Below are positions 26,605 to 35,869 of a stretch of DNA of 64,000 bases, piece by piece (the stretch's first letter is position 1; the number at the start of each line of letters is the position of its first letter). The stretch is from JAIVJZ01 sp035645695 (GTDB lineage Bacteria > Acidobacteriota > Blastocatellia > Pyrinomonadales > Pyrinomonadaceae). The notes under the pieces are model-generated. The model saw nothing but the letters and a program-made list of their open reading frames with translations. It was not told the DNA's origin and did not search any database. A program made the position numbers and the translations under genes. The stretch lies in assembly GCA_035645695.1 (NCBI GenBank), contig DASQMC010000013.1:26864-90863 (forward strand), in the 5' to 3' direction.

Positions 26605-28377
26605 CTCCGGGCTTGCCCCGTTACCGTTGACTTTAACTTCTTCGACAAACGTGGCGCGGTTGATCTCGTGCAGCGTCGAGACGCCGGACAAGACTTTCTT
26701 GAGCGCGGACTCGCGCAAGGAAGCCAGTCCTTCCTGCTCGGCGGCGCGGCGGACTTCCGAGCCGGGGCGGCGCTCGATGATCATCTCGCGAACGTTATCG
26801 GAGAGATTGAGCAGTTCGTGGATGGCGGTGCGACCACGATAGCCCGTGTGGTTGCAGGCGTCGCAACCGACGCTCATGTAGAACTGCTGTCCGCGGTATT
26901 CGTCGGGCTTCAAACCTGATTCGAGCAATTCTTCGTCCGTCGCCTGATACGGGCGCTTGCACACGTCGCAGAGCATACGGATCAAACGCTGTGCGAGCAC
27001 GCAGTTGAGAGACGAAACGAAATTATACGGCTCGACGCCCATGTTCAGGAAACGCCCGATCACGTCGATGACGTTGTTGGCGTGAACGGTGGTGAACACC
27101 AGATGCCCCGTCAGCGCGGACTGGATGGCGATCTGCGCCGTCTCGTTGTCGCGGATTTCGCCGACCATGATCTTGTCGGGGTCGTGGCGCAGGATCGAGC
27201 GCAGGCCGCGCGCGAACGTCAGCCCCTTTTTCTCGTTGACGGGAATCTGCGTGATGCCGTGCAACTGGTATTCGACCGGGTCTTCGATGGTGATGATCTT
27301 GTCTTCTTCGTTCCTGATCTCGTTCAGGGCGGCGTACAGAGTGGTGGTCTTGCCCGAACCCGTCGGGCCTGTGACGAGCACCATGCCGTATGGCTCGGCG
27401 ATGTAGCGGCGGAAGTTGCGCAGGTCGTCCGCGTCGAAGCCGACCACGTCGAGCCGCAAATCCTTGAATTCCTCGTTGATCTGCTCTTTGTCGAGAATAC
27501 GAATCACGGCATCTTCGCCGTGGACGGTCGGCATGATCGAGACGCGGAAATCGACGGTGCGCCCCTTGTAACGGACGCGGAAGCGTCCGTCCTGCGGCAC
27601 GCGCCGTTCGGCGATGTCGAGTTCCGACATGACCTTGATACGCGAGATGAGCGTCTGGTGATAGGCCAGATCAATCGGGTCTACTTTCGCGTAGAGCGCG
27701 CCGTCGATGCGGTACTTCACCTGCACCTCGGTGTCGCGCGTTTCGATGTGGATGTCGGAGGCGCGCGATTCCATCGCGTTGAAGACGATGGTATCGACCA
27801 GTTTGATGATCGGCGACATGTCGCTGTCGGTCGCCAAACGGTCGAGGTCCAGAACTTCGTCGCCGTGCTCGGTTTCCTTGACGAGCGAGATGCGAAAGTT
27901 GGAAGTCGCCTCTTGCAGGACGCGCTGCGTGGCATCGCCCTTCTTGAGCACCACGTCTATCGCTCCGGCCGTGGCGACGTGAGGCACGATGCGCGCGCGC
28001 AGGGCTTGAGCGAGTTCGTCGAGGCGTTCGAGGTCTGACGGGTCGGCCATCGCCACGTGAAAGCGACGCCCCTCGCGCCTGAGCGGGACGAACTGGTGGC
28101 GCAGCATGAGATCGACGGGAATCTCGCCGAGAAGCGCGTAATCGATGGGGGAATCGCCTTCGGGCGGCAGCAGATCGATGTAGGGCAGGCGGTAGCGGCG
28201 CGCGAGTTCCTGCGCGGCGCGCACTTCGGGCGGCACGGACGCCGCCGCTATCGGGTCAAGGTCGTGCCCGGCGCGGCGCGGGTTGGCGGTGGCGGCGGCG
28301 TTGTCCGCGCCGCCGGGGCGGACGAGCGTCGTCTCGCCTTCTTCCCGCACCGGTGTTTCGTCGAGAGTGGTGTTCAT
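26593..28377 (-). CDS. GspE/PilB-type secretion ATPase
   Basis: This is a 594-aa hexameric ATPase that powers pseudopilus or pilus assembly at the inner membrane. It has an N-terminal MshEN-like region (residues ~55-150, RRYRLPYIDLLPPEGDSP), Walker A GPTGSGKTT (about 337-345), and the Asp box region IITIEDPVEYQL. Walker B is RHDPDKIMVGEIRDNETA and the His box is LTGHLVFTTVHANN. A C-terminal zinc-binding pair of CxxC motifs is formed by CDVCKRP and CDACNHTG. The start was placed at ATG 28377; a TTG nine codons upstream is possible. It is 78 bp downstream of gspF. The stop codon lies within heptamer hairpin H6. Confidence 0.95.
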   Translation of the reverse strand: MNTTLDETPVREEGETTLVRPGGADNAAATANPRRAGHDLDPIAAASVPPEVRAAQELARRYRLPYIDLLPPEGDSPIDYALLGEIPVDLMLRHQFVPLRREGRRFHVAMADPSDLERLDELAQALRARIVPHVATAGAIDVVLKKGDATQRVLQEATSNFRISLVKETEHGDEVLDLDRLATDSDMSPIIKLVDTIVFNAMESRASDIHIETRDTEVQVKYRIDGALYAKVDPIDLAYHQTLISRIKVMSELDIAERRVPQDGRFRVRYKGRTVDFRVSIMPTVHGEDAVIRILDKEQINEEFKDLRLDVVGFDADDLRNFRRYIAEPYGMVLVTGPTGSGKTTTLYAALNEIRNEEDKIITIEDPVEYQLHGITQIPVNEKKGLTFARGLRSILRHDPDKIMVGEIRDNETAQIAIQSALTGHLVFTTVHANNVIDVIGRFLNMGVEPYNFVSSLNCVLAQRLIRMLCDVCKRPYQATDEELLESGLKPDEYRGQQFYMSVGCDACNHTGYRGRTAIHELLNLSDNVREMIIERRPGSEVRRAAEQEGLASLRESALKKVLSGVSTLHEINRATFVEEVKVNGNGASPESKQ

Positions 28378-28455
28378 TGCGCTTGAAAATTCTTCCGCTG
28401 CCAAACTAGTTGTCCTGTGTCTGATGCGAGAAAGGGGCCGGGGGATCGCCCGCCG

Positions 28456-29697
28456 TCAACGGCTGGATGGCCCTCCTGAGACGTTCGAGATGGATTGGAT
28501 GATCGGAAGGTAAATCGCCAGCAAAATCGTGATAACGACTCCGCCCATCACGAGCAGGATCGCAGGTTCGAGCACGGTCGTCAACTGCTCAAGCCTGACC
28601 TCCGATTCGGCATCGTAGAAGGTCGCCACCTCATCGAGCATCTCGCGCAAACTGCCGGAACGCTCGCCCACGCCGATCATGTCCAACCCCAACTCCGGTA
28701 TCCAGTTCGCGCTCTCCAGACTCTCCGTGAAGGAACGCCCTTCCCTGATCATCGGCAGGATGCGGGTCGAGCGAGCGCGCAGTTCCTTATTCGTGATCGC
28801 CTCGGACGCGATCTCCCAGGAATCGACGAGCGTGATGCCGCCCGCGAGCAGGGTCGAGAGCGAGCGCGTCACCTGCGCGACCGAGAGTTGGATGACGAGA
28901 TTACCGGCGATGGGAATTTTCAGCACCGCGCGGTCGATAGACATACGCCCCTGCGGCGTCTTCGACCAGAACCAGAACGCGACCACGCTGATCAGGACGA
29001 GCGGGGCGAACCACCAGATGTTGGCCGCCATCCAGTTCGAGATGCTCACGACGACGAGCGTGATCGCGGGCAGGTTGCGCCCGAAGCCCTCGAAGAGTCG
29101 GGCCATGCGCGGCACGACGTAGGTCGTCAAGAACGTGACCATGCCGAACGAGGCGACGAGCAGGAAGAGCGGGTAGGCGAGCGCGCCGCGAATCTTGCGC
29201 CTGATCTCCACGCCGCGCCGCATGTAGGCGTTGTAGCGGTTCAACACCTCGTCGAGCGCGCCCGAACGCTCGCCCGCGAGAATCGACGCGGTGTAAATTC
29301 TGGGGAAGACCGACCCCTGTTCGGCGAAAGCCGAAGAGAGCGCCATGCCGCCGCGAATCTTTTCCTCCACGTCTCCGAGCATCCCGCGCAGGCGCGAACT
29401 CGACGCGCGACGGCGCAGCATGGCGATGGATTGCAAAATCGGGATGCCCGCGCGCAGGAGCGCGGCGAGTTGCTGGTTGAAGAGAAGGAAGTCGCCCGCT
29501 TTGATGCGGGGCGTCGTGCCGCTACGGCCGCCGCGCGTCAGGGCGGCGATGCCGCGCGCCTTCGGCGGCGTCACGCTAAAGACGCGGAAGCCCTCGCTCT
29601 CCAGACGCACGCGCGCCTCGGCCACGCCCACCGCGTCAATCGTGCGCGTCACCACCTCGCCCGCGGGCGTCCCTAAACGACAAATAAATTCGGCCAT
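28456..29697 (-). CDS. GspF/PilC-type inner-membrane platform protein
   Basis: This is a 413-aa polytopic membrane protein with the duplicated T2SSF domain. The first copy (about 70-190) includes FNQQLAALLRAGIPILQSIAML and LAGERSGALDEVLNR; the second (about 270-395) includes VTRSLSTLLAGGITLVDSWEIA and IGVGERSGSLREMLDEVATFYD. Hydrophobic helices lie at about 172-195, 220-245 and 375-400. It anchors the ATPase and pseudopilins in type II secretion or type IV pili. It is the first gene of the minus-strand cluster. Upstream (29698-29760) I see no other cluster gene, so the operon probably starts here. Confidence 0.94.
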   Translation of the reverse strand: MAEFICRLGTPAGEVVTRTIDAVGVAEARVRLESEGFRVFSVTPPKARGIAALTRGGRSGTTPRIKAGDFLLFNQQLAALLRAGIPILQSIAMLRRRASSSRLRGMLGDVEEKIRGGMALSSAFAEQGSVFPRIYTASILAGERSGALDEVLNRYNAYMRRGVEIRRKIRGALAYPLFLLVASFGMVTFLTTYVVPRMARLFEGFGRNLPAITLVVVSISNWMAANIWWFAPLVLISVVAFWFWSKTPQGRMSIDRAVLKIPIAGNLVIQLSVAQVTRSLSTLLAGGITLVDSWEIASEAITNKELRARSTRILPMIREGRSFTESLESANWIPELGLDMIGVGERSGSLREMLDEVATFYDAESEVRLEQLTTVLEPAILLVMGGVVITILLAIYLPIIQSISNVSGGPSSR

Positions 29698-30135
29698 CTG
29701 TTTATTATTGATGCCGTGATTCCACGGCAGACGAAATCAACGACTAAACGGGGTGACGAGTATAACACGCGCTCCGCCCCGGCTCACGGCGCGGGTGCAT
29801 CCCACCCGCGCTTACACGCCGACGGCGGGAGAAAGTTGCACGGCGACCACGGCGGTCAATAATTTTATAGAGAACCCACACCTCATTGACATCGGGCGGG
29901 CACAGGTATAAGGTTCGTCAGCGTCTAAAGACTCTGCTGGCGACAACTCGCACATCCGTCAGCCTCACACTCTCTCAAACAGCAACCGAAGGAAAGCTAC
30001 CCAACCTTCCATTCCCATCACGGCGCGTGCGCCGGATGGAGCATTACCTCGGGGGCGACGCATCCGCCAAAGGATTCCTCTCACCTCATCCCTTCACCCA
30101 AGCACTACAAACACCTAAATATTAGGAGGACACGC
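29698..30135. other. Divergent intergenic region with a possible plus-strand promoter
   Basis: TTGACA at 29886-29891 is followed after 15 nt by TATAAG (29907-29912), a sub-optimal spacing. If used, the leader to 30136 is about 215 nt. No conserved RNA fold was recognised. A promoter for gspF on the minus strand must also lie here but is not obvious. Confidence 0.35.
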
Positions 30136-31083
30136 ATGCACCGCACTCTGCTCAGAGCAGGTTTGTTTATGTTCTTGACGGCTGCTTTCTTCGCGGGCAG
30201 TTCATTGTTGGAATCGCGCACTGTGATCGCTTCGCCCCAGCCCGCAAGTTCCAGTTGCTTCACTCCCGTCGGACGCTCGACTATCGCGCCGCAGCAAGCG
30301 GAAATCTCGAAATCGGATTTGCCGCGCAACAAATCCGGCTACAAAATGCATAGCATCAGCAAGAGGGTGAAACTCAACCTCGTCGCCGGTGGCGCGTCGC
30401 CGTTCGTCACCCTTCGCCTCGACGGTTTGCAGCCAACGGATCACGTCAACATTCGTCCGAACAAGAAATCGGAGATTGGAGTGACGGCGGGGCTGTTGGT
30501 GGCAAAGCCGGAGAAGGCGGACAACGCGGCGACGGAGGGGAAGCGACTGCCGGAATCGTCGCTCGAAGTGACGACGGATACCATCGCTTTCACCCGTCCT
30601 CAGATGGCCGGCGTCGTGGTTCTGGACATTGACTTGCCCTCCGGCAGCCAGACCTCGGCCATCCTTGACGGGGAAGTGGTTTTGAATGACGCCTTGCGAG
30701 AACCGATCTCCATCAAGGGGCGCGAGGTCAGGCAGGGCGCGAGGAACACCGCCGACGCCGTGCTGCAATCGATCTTGCCCCCGGCATTGCGCGGGCAATC
30801 CGTGCCCACCACGGCCAGCAAGATCGATTACAGCGATAAATATTTCGTCCCGTTTTCCCTGCTGCAAGTGCGCAAGCGGGTCGCCCTCGATCCGGGTTCG
30901 CCCCTTATCCGTGCCGGAGTAGACATCGACAAAGAGGGCAAGGTGGTTAAAGTTACCCCTTTTAACGAAGACTCGGCGGTCTTGGAGAAGGCTCTCATGC
31001 AGTGGGAGTTCGCACCGTTCAACGTTGACGGCCAGCCGGTGGCCGTGACGACGGTTGTCTCGCTCGGCTCAATCAATCAATAA
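30136..31083 (+). CDS. Exported protein with TonB-C-like carboxy-terminal domain
   Basis: The 315-aa protein has a signal peptide (residues ~1-33, hydrophobic LFMFLTAAFFAGSSLL). The middle domain has no recognised family. The last ~90 residues (SDKYFVPFSLLQVRKRVAL... VDIDKEGKVVKVTPFNEDSAVLEKALMQWEFAPFNVDGQPV) resemble the TonB C-terminal/energy-transducer fold found in many acidobacterial exported proteins. There is no N-terminal transmembrane anchor of TonB itself, so it is not a classical TonB. AGGAGG 8 nt upstream strongly supports the ATG. It is a single gene with its own terminator. Confidence 0.7.
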   Translation: MHRTLLRAGLFMFLTAAFFAGSSLLESRTVIASPQPASSSCFTPVGRSTIAPQQAEISKSDLPRNKSGYKMHSISKRVKLNLVAGGASPFVTLRLDGLQPTDHVNIRPNKKSEIGVTAGLLVAKPEKADNAATEGKRLPESSLEVTTDTIAFTRPQMAGVVVLDIDLPSGSQTSAILDGEVVLNDALREPISIKGREVRQGARNTADAVLQSILPPALRGQSVPTTASKIDYSDKYFVPFSLLQVRKRVALDPGSPLIRAGVDIDKEGKVVKVTPFNEDSAVLEKALMQWEFAPFNVDGQPVAVTTVVSLGSINQ

Positions 31084-31107
31084 GCCGCTTTGACATGCCT
31101 TTAGCGC

Positions 31108-31138
31108 GGCGGGGAGAATTTTCACGGTTCTCCCCGCC
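31108..31138 (+). terminator. Hairpin terminator after the TonB-C-like gene
   Basis: An 11-bp perfect stem, GGCGGGGAGAA / TTCTCCCCGCC, with a 9-nt loop is followed by TTTG. It starts 24 nt after the stop codon. Confidence 0.85.
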
Positions 31139-31243
31139 TTTGATTTGCTCATGCCCTTCCTCGCGCCCCGGTTCTTCCGTGTTCCTTCCGCGCATGTTTG
31201 TCGCTCAACATCAAAATACTAACCTTTCGACATAAGAGGGTTC

Positions 31244-31273
31244 TTGCGTGCGTGCCGCGCCGTGCCCTACAAT
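31244..31273 (+). promoter_or_regulatory. Candidate promoter for the first VWA gene
   Basis: TTGCGT (31244-31249) and TACAAT (31268-31273) are 18 nt apart. A leader of about 165 nt would precede the ATG at 31446. The rest of the 31139-31445 gap shows no gene. Confidence 0.4.
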
Positions 31274-31445
31274 GCGCTCAAGCGTTCCTTGTTAGAAGTC
31301 TCCCCGCTTCATTAGATTCGGCCACGCCCAAAAGTTTTTTTACGGCTTCAGGCATCACTTTCGTGTGATCCGGGAATCGTAGGTCATACAAGGTTTAGCT
31401 TTTCAGGAGTTGATCCCGTCTAACTCCGCCGACTGGAGGTCTCAA

Positions 31446-32555
31446 ATGAGAGTACGGCGCCACTATCCCGGACTCCGTTCCGCGCTCGTCTCTACGCACG
31501 TCATCTTCTGCCTGCTCCTCGTCGCTCCCGCCGCGACTTTCGCGCAACAGAAAAACACGACTCAATCCGCCGCCGAACAACCGGCAGGCACGACCGTCGT
31601 GCCGCAGCCCGCAGCAACGGCGACGGCGCAACCCGCTTCTTCGCCCGTCGCTACTACCGCGCCCGCCGTGTCTGTCGCTCAATCAGGCAGCGCGGCCGCG
31701 ACGTTCGGCGACGAGCAACTCATCGTCAATTCCGATCTCATCACTTTGAACGTCACGCTGACGGACATGTATGGCCGTTTCGTCACGGGGTTGACCAAGG
31801 AGGCTTTCACCGTCCTCGACGACAAAGAGCCGCAGGAGATCACCTTCTTCTCGGACGCCGACGCCCCCGTCAGCCTCGGCGTGATCTTCGATGTTTCCGG
31901 TTCGATGGGCAAGGATAAGATCGCCAAGGCGCGCGACGCCCTGAAACATTTCATCGAAACCAGCCACAATGGCGACGAATATTTCCTGATCGGCTTCAAC
32001 CACCGCTCGCAGGTCTTGATGGAGAAGACGCGCGACGCGGACGCCCTGCTCACCAAGCTGACCTTCGTGCAAACCAAAGGACAGACCGCCCTCTACGACG
32101 CCTGCTATCTCGGCGTCGAAAAGGTGACGCGCGGCGTCCACCCGAAGCGCGCGCTGCTCGTCATCAGCGACGGTCAGGACAACAGTTCGCGTTACACTTT
32201 CAGCGAACTGCGCCGCGTCCTGAAAGAGAGCGACGTGCTCATCTACGCCATCGGCATCACGGACGGGGGCGACCAGACATCCTTCGGCGTGGCCGGTCAG
32301 GCCATTCTCGACGAACTGGCCGGTGTCTCCGGCGGGCGCGCCTTCTTCCCCGACACGGCCGCCGAGATGAACGAGATTTTCGAGCGCATCGCCATCGAAC
32401 TGCGCAACCAGTACTCCATCGGCTACAAGCCGAAGAACTTCGTCAACAACGGCAAGTGGCATAAGCTTAAGGTGAAAGTCACGCCGCCGCGCGGGTTGCC
32501 GCGCCTCTTCGTGCGCACCAAAGAGGGCTACTACGCCACCACACAGCCGCGCTGA
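31446..32555 (+). CDS. Secreted VWA-domain protein, acidobacterial type
   Basis: The 369-aa protein has a signal peptide (residues ~1-33, ending ATFAQQ) and a Thr/Ala/Pro-rich linker. A small beta domain follows (LITLNVTLTDMYGRFVTGLTKEAFTVLDDKEPQEITFF). Then comes a von Willebrand factor A domain whose MIDAS motif is DVSGS at 149-153. The end (NQYSIGYKPKN...WHKLKVKVTPPRGLPRLFVRTKEGYYA) is the usual C-terminus of the VWFA-related acidobacterial family. It is likely periplasmic or surface, binding protein or metal; the partner is unknown. GGAGG lies 7 nt upstream. The next plus-strand gene is a paralogue. Confidence 0.85.
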   Translation: MRVRRHYPGLRSALVSTHVIFCLLLVAPAATFAQQKNTTQSAAEQPAGTTVVPQPAATATAQPASSPVATTAPAVSVAQSGSAAATFGDEQLIVNSDLITLNVTLTDMYGRFVTGLTKEAFTVLDDKEPQEITFFSDADAPVSLGVIFDVSGSMGKDKIAKARDALKHFIETSHNGDEYFLIGFNHRSQVLMEKTRDADALLTKLTFVQTKGQTALYDACYLGVEKVTRGVHPKRALLVISDGQDNSSRYTFSELRRVLKESDVLIYAIGITDGGDQTSFGVAGQAILDELAGVSGGRAFFPDTAAEMNEIFERIAIELRNQYSIGYKPKNFVNNGKWHKLKVKVTPPRGLPRLFVRTKEGYYATTQPR

Positions 32556-32864
32556 ATCGTATCCGGGCATAACCTGGCCGCACATTGACCGATTGACCGA
32601 ATGACTGGCAACGCGCGCGCCGCCGGATACTTCTAAAGATGCGTGGGCGCGCCGACCGATGCCCGCCCGGTTCTTTTTTAGCCCCAGCAGCGCGAAGCCA
32701 ATTTTTTGGCTGAACAAACAGAAGCGCCCGCGAATGCGCCCGCCTCAAGCCAAACGAAATGGCGGGCGGGCGCTTCGCCGGGCGCTTCGGCTTATGGTCG
32801 CACGAAACGGCGGCCGTCGCGTGCGCGCACCGTTTTGCCGGTTTTAGTCGCAGGAGATGACGGG
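32556..32864. other. Gap between the two VWA genes
   Basis: This 309-bp stretch holds repeated TTGACC hexamers (near 32586-32600) that could be -35-like, but no matching -10 is clear. The composition is still GC-rich. No gene or hairpin is supported. Confidence 0.35.
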
Positions 32865-34112
32865 ATGACACACCGCAAAGTTGATCTGAAAAGTCGCCGC
32901 AGCAACGCGAGCCTCTGGCTCTCTCTCGGTATTATCGCCGCGCTCGCCATCCTGAGCGTCGCCGATACGACGACGCACGCGCAGAGGACGGCTGCCGCGG
33001 ACTCGCGCCCGCGCCGCGTGAGCGGCACGCAGCAGACGCAGCAACCTCGACCGACGCCCGCCACCACGCCCGCACCGCAATTGCAGACCCCCACGCCGCG
33101 ACAGACGCCGACGCCCGCACCAAGCCCGTCGGCCAGCCCGGCCGACGGGCAGGACGCGGGACAGGAAGTTGACCCGGACGAGATCGTGAAGGTCGATACC
33201 AGCCTCGTGAACCTGAACGTGCGCGTCATCGATCGCGCGAACCGCCCCGTCAACGACGTTAAGCAGGACGACTTCAAAGTGTTCGAGGACGGCGTGCAGC
33301 AGCAGATATTCTCGTTCACGCGCGCCGAGGTGCCGATCAGCTACGGCCTCGTCGTGGACAATTCCGGCTCGATGAAGACGCAACTCGAAAAAGTGATCGA
33401 CGCGACGCGCACCATCATCGAGCAGAACAAACCCGGCGACGAGACGTTTCTCCAGCGATTCGTCAGCAGCGACGAGATTTCCATCCTTCAGGACTTCACG
33501 GCCAACAAAGAAGACCTCTTCGACGCGATGGACAAGATGCACACCGAGGGCGGGCAGACCGCCGTGCTCGACGCCGTCTATCTCGCCGCCGAGCACGTCG
33601 GAAAACACAAAAAGGGCGACCCCCTGAGCGACAAGCGCCGCCGCGCGCTCATCCTCGTCACGGACGGCGAAGACCGCAGCAGTTACTATAAACAGGCGGA
33701 ACTCGAAGCGTTCCTGCGCGAGAACGACGTGCAGATTTACGTCATCGGCTTCGTCAACGAACTCGACAAAGACAGCGGCTTCATCCGTAAAAGCTCTAAG
33801 GACAAGGCCGTCTCGCTGCTCAACAAACTCGCCACCGAAACGGGCGGGCGAGCCTTCTACCCCAACTCGCTCACGGAACTCCCCGGCATCGCCGACGAGA
33901 TCACGCGCGACTTGCGCACGCAATACGTCGTCAGCTACAGCCCGACCAATAAGCGGCGCGACGGCACGTTTCGCAAGGTCAACGTCCGCATCGACGACAC
34001 GGGCAGACGCGACAAGCGCATCGCCATCACGCGCCCCGGCTACACCGCGCCGCGCGGCGGCGGCGACGCTCCCCCCGCCCGCACGTCCTCGACCTCAAGC
34101 AGGCAACCATAG
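32865..34112 (+). CDS. Secreted VWA-domain protein, paralogue of the preceding gene
   Basis: The 415-aa product has an N-terminal membrane/signal segment (about residues 17-40: LWLSLGIIAALAILSVADTT). A Pro/Thr/Gln-rich linker follows to about residue 100. The same beta domain as its neighbour comes next (LVNLNVRVIDRANRPVNDVKQDDFKVFEDG). The VWA domain has MIDAS DNSGS at 165-169. The C-terminus (LRTQYVVSYSPTNKRRDGTFRKVNVRID...ITRPGYTAP) again matches the family. The Lys/Arg-rich N-terminus before the hydrophobic stretch may mean an uncleaved anchor. ATG 32865 has AGGAG 9 nt upstream. It probably arose by tandem duplication. Confidence 0.85.
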   Translation: MTHRKVDLKSRRSNASLWLSLGIIAALAILSVADTTTHAQRTAAADSRPRRVSGTQQTQQPRPTPATTPAPQLQTPTPRQTPTPAPSPSASPADGQDAGQEVDPDEIVKVDTSLVNLNVRVIDRANRPVNDVKQDDFKVFEDGVQQQIFSFTRAEVPISYGLVVDNSGSMKTQLEKVIDATRTIIEQNKPGDETFLQRFVSSDEISILQDFTANKEDLFDAMDKMHTEGGQTAVLDAVYLAAEHVGKHKKGDPLSDKRRRALILVTDGEDRSSYYKQAELEAFLRENDVQIYVIGFVNELDKDSGFIRKSSKDKAVSLLNKLATETGGRAFYPNSLTELPGIADEITRDLRTQYVVSYSPTNKRRDGTFRKVNVRIDDTGRRDKRIAITRPGYTAPRGGGDAPPARTSSTSSRQP

Positions 34113-34116
34113 CCGT

Positions 34117-34202
34117 AAAAACGATGAAGCAGGAACGCGGAACGCGGAATGAAAGACAAGTTGCTTTCATTCCGCGTTCATCGTTCCTACTTCATCGTTT
34201 TT
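34117..34202. repeat. Heptamer hairpin H7 (GAACGCG/GAATGAA type) acting as bidirectional terminator
   Basis: The arms 34117-34155 and 34164-34202 pair over 39 nt with three mismatches; the loop is only 8 nt. Units include GAACGCG, GAACGCG, GAATGAA. The stem is flanked by A and T runs (AAAAA... TTTTTCTTTT), so it has intrinsic-terminator character in both directions. It lies exactly between the convergent VWA gene and the small membrane-protein gene. Confidence 0.9.
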
Positions 34203-34205
34203 CTT

Positions 34206-34559
34206 TTATCCCACCGTCGGCATACGAGAAATTTGCCACGCGATGAAGGCGATGAAGGCGAGCATCGCGCCGACGATCACGAGCACGACCGACTCGATCT
34301 CCCAAATTCTTCCTTTGCCCGCTTCGGTAAGCTCGACCGGCAGGTGCAAATTATCCGTATCCACGATGAGCGCGCCGTGCTCTTGAATCAGGCGGCCGCC
34401 GTTCTGCGCCGCGCCGCTGCGGCCGTTCCCGCTCTGACGCGCGGCCGCGTGCTTGTCCTGCTCTTCGAGCGGCGCGAGTTGGGCGGCGAGTTGCGCCGTA
34501 TCGGCTTTCTGCCTTTTTTTGTGACGGTCGCGCAGCGGGTGCCTGATTGTCATAGCCAT
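34206..34559 (-). CDS. Small single-span membrane protein downstream of corA
   Basis: The 117-aa protein has a basic N-terminus (MAMTIRHPLRDRHKKRQKAD) and a polar, Gln/Ala-rich middle. One transmembrane helix lies near the C-terminus (about residues 89-110, SVVLVIVGAMLAFIAFIAWQI). I do not recognise a family. The start overlaps the end of corA: ATG 34559 lies 10 nt inside, and a second ATG at 34553 makes an ATGA overlap with the corA stop. Either way translation is probably coupled, suggesting a role linked to the CorA transporter, which is only inferred. Confidence 0.6.
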   Translation of the reverse strand: MAMTIRHPLRDRHKKRQKADTAQLAAQLAPLEEQDKHAAARQSGNGRSGAAQNGGRLIQEHGALIVDTDNLHLPVELTEAGKGRIWEIESVVLVIVGAMLAFIAFIAWQISRMPTVG

Positions 34560-35521
34560 TTCACCTTTTTCAGAAACACGTAGAGCGCGAGGCCGACGCC
34601 GACCATCGAGAGCAGCGAGAAGACGTAGCCGTAACGCCAGTGGAGTTCCGGCATGTAGTTGAAGTTCATTCCGTAGATTCCGGCCACCAGCGTAACGGAC
34701 ATCAGGATCGTCGAGATCGAGGTCAGCCGCTTCATGATCTGGTTCATGCGGTTGCCGGAGACGGAGAGGTAGGCGTCCATCGTCGAACTGAGCATGTCGC
34801 GCAGGTTGTCGATGGCTTCGGAGACGCGTATGAGGTGGTCGAACACGTCCTGAAAGTAGACGTGAGTTTCGCGCGGGAAGATCGGCTGCTCGCGCCTGAG
34901 GAGCGTGTTGAAGACATCGCGCAGCGGCGTGATCGAACGGCGCAGGTAGAGCAGTTTCTTCTTGATGATGAAAATCTCTTCGATGGCTTCGGGGCGAAAC
35001 TCGCCGAAGATCGAATCTTCGAGATCGTCCATCCGGTCGCTCACCACGTCGAGGAGCGGCAGGTAGTCGTCCACAATCGCGTCGATCAGAATGTAGGCGA
35101 GCACCCCCGAACCCTGTTCGGCGCGATCCGTCCACTCGTGCCAGATGCGCGCGGCCGTATCGATGGCGCGGATGGGGCGACTGTGGACGGTGACGAGGTA
35201 ATTCTTGCCGAGGAAGATGTTCAACTCGCGCAGTTCCAAACGGTCGTTCGCCCCGGCGAGTTCGGCCTCGTAGAGCACGATGAAATAGTAGCCGGGGTAT
35301 TCTTCGATCTTCGGCCGCTGGTGCTCGTTGCGGCAGTCTTCAATCGAGAGGTGATGAAAGCCGAACTCCTCGGCCAATTCCTCGAAGTCGGTGCTCGTCG
35401 GGTCGTTCACGTCGGCCCAGACGATGTTCTGCGCCTCCACGCGCAGTTCGCTGATGTCGGCCGCGACGCAATCCTCCGTGAAGGATTTCGTCTTCGTGTT
35501 GAGGCACACTGTCCTGATCAA
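34550..35521 (-). CDS. corA: CorA-family divalent cation transporter
   Basis: The 323-aa protein is a CorA/MgtE-unrelated Mg2+/Co2+ channel subunit. It has a soluble alpha/beta N-terminal domain (VWADVNDPTSTDFEELAEEFGFHH), a long helical stalk, then two C-terminal transmembrane helices. The selectivity motif GMNF is in YGMNFNYMPELHW at the end of the first, as required. The start was set at TTG 35521. This fits CorA length and GAGAGGG upstream, and a promoter -10 at 35554-35559 would exclude longer versions. It forms a coupled pair with the downstream small membrane protein. Confidence 0.93.
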   Translation of the reverse strand: MIRTVCLNTKTKSFTEDCVAADISELRVEAQNIVWADVNDPTSTDFEELAEEFGFHHLSIEDCRNEHQRPKIEEYPGYYFIVLYEAELAGANDRLELRELNIFLGKNYLVTVHSRPIRAIDTAARIWHEWTDRAEQGSGVLAYILIDAIVDDYLPLLDVVSDRMDDLEDSIFGEFRPEAIEEIFIIKKKLLYLRRSITPLRDVFNTLLRREQPIFPRETHVYFQDVFDHLIRVSEAIDNLRDMLSSTMDAYLSVSGNRMNQIMKRLTSISTILMSVTLVAGIYGMNFNYMPELHWRYGYVFSLLSMVGVGLALYVFLKKVKWL

Positions 35522-35553
35522 TTTATTTTCCCTCTCATGAAAAGTCGGTATTG

Positions 35554-35559
35554 AGTATA
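35554..35559 (-). promoter_or_regulatory. -10 box of the corA promoter
   Basis: On the minus strand TATACT lies 32 nt before the TTG start of corA. TTGCTT (19-nt spacing) or TTGCAA (15-nt) upstream could be the -35, neither ideal. The predicted leader is about 26 nt. Confidence 0.5.
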
Positions 35560-35869
35560 CTGCCCGGCGAAGTTTTGCAAGCAAATTCTTTCACCGCTCG
35601 CGCCTCGATTGATGACAGCGAATCTCCCGCGCCCCGCGCTCGGGTCGCAGATGATGCGTCGCCTCCCGGCCGGCCCTCGTCACGGCGCGCAACCCGGCCT
35701 GTCCCCCGACTTTTAACCGCGCCGCCCGCCTCTTACAGAGCCTATTACATAACTTTTACATTCGTCGCGCCTCCCGCCTGCTACGATATATCTTGCCCCC
35801 AACATCAAATATCGGCGAGCGGAGTTTCGGGAATTTCCAACGGAAAAAGTTAAGGGAAGAGTGAGAACT

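Noticed and set aside
34560..35135. Long N-terminal extension of the small membrane protein downstream of corA
   Set aside because: The in-frame extension lies inside corA in another frame and is Arg/Pro-rich; the real start is at 34559 or 34553.
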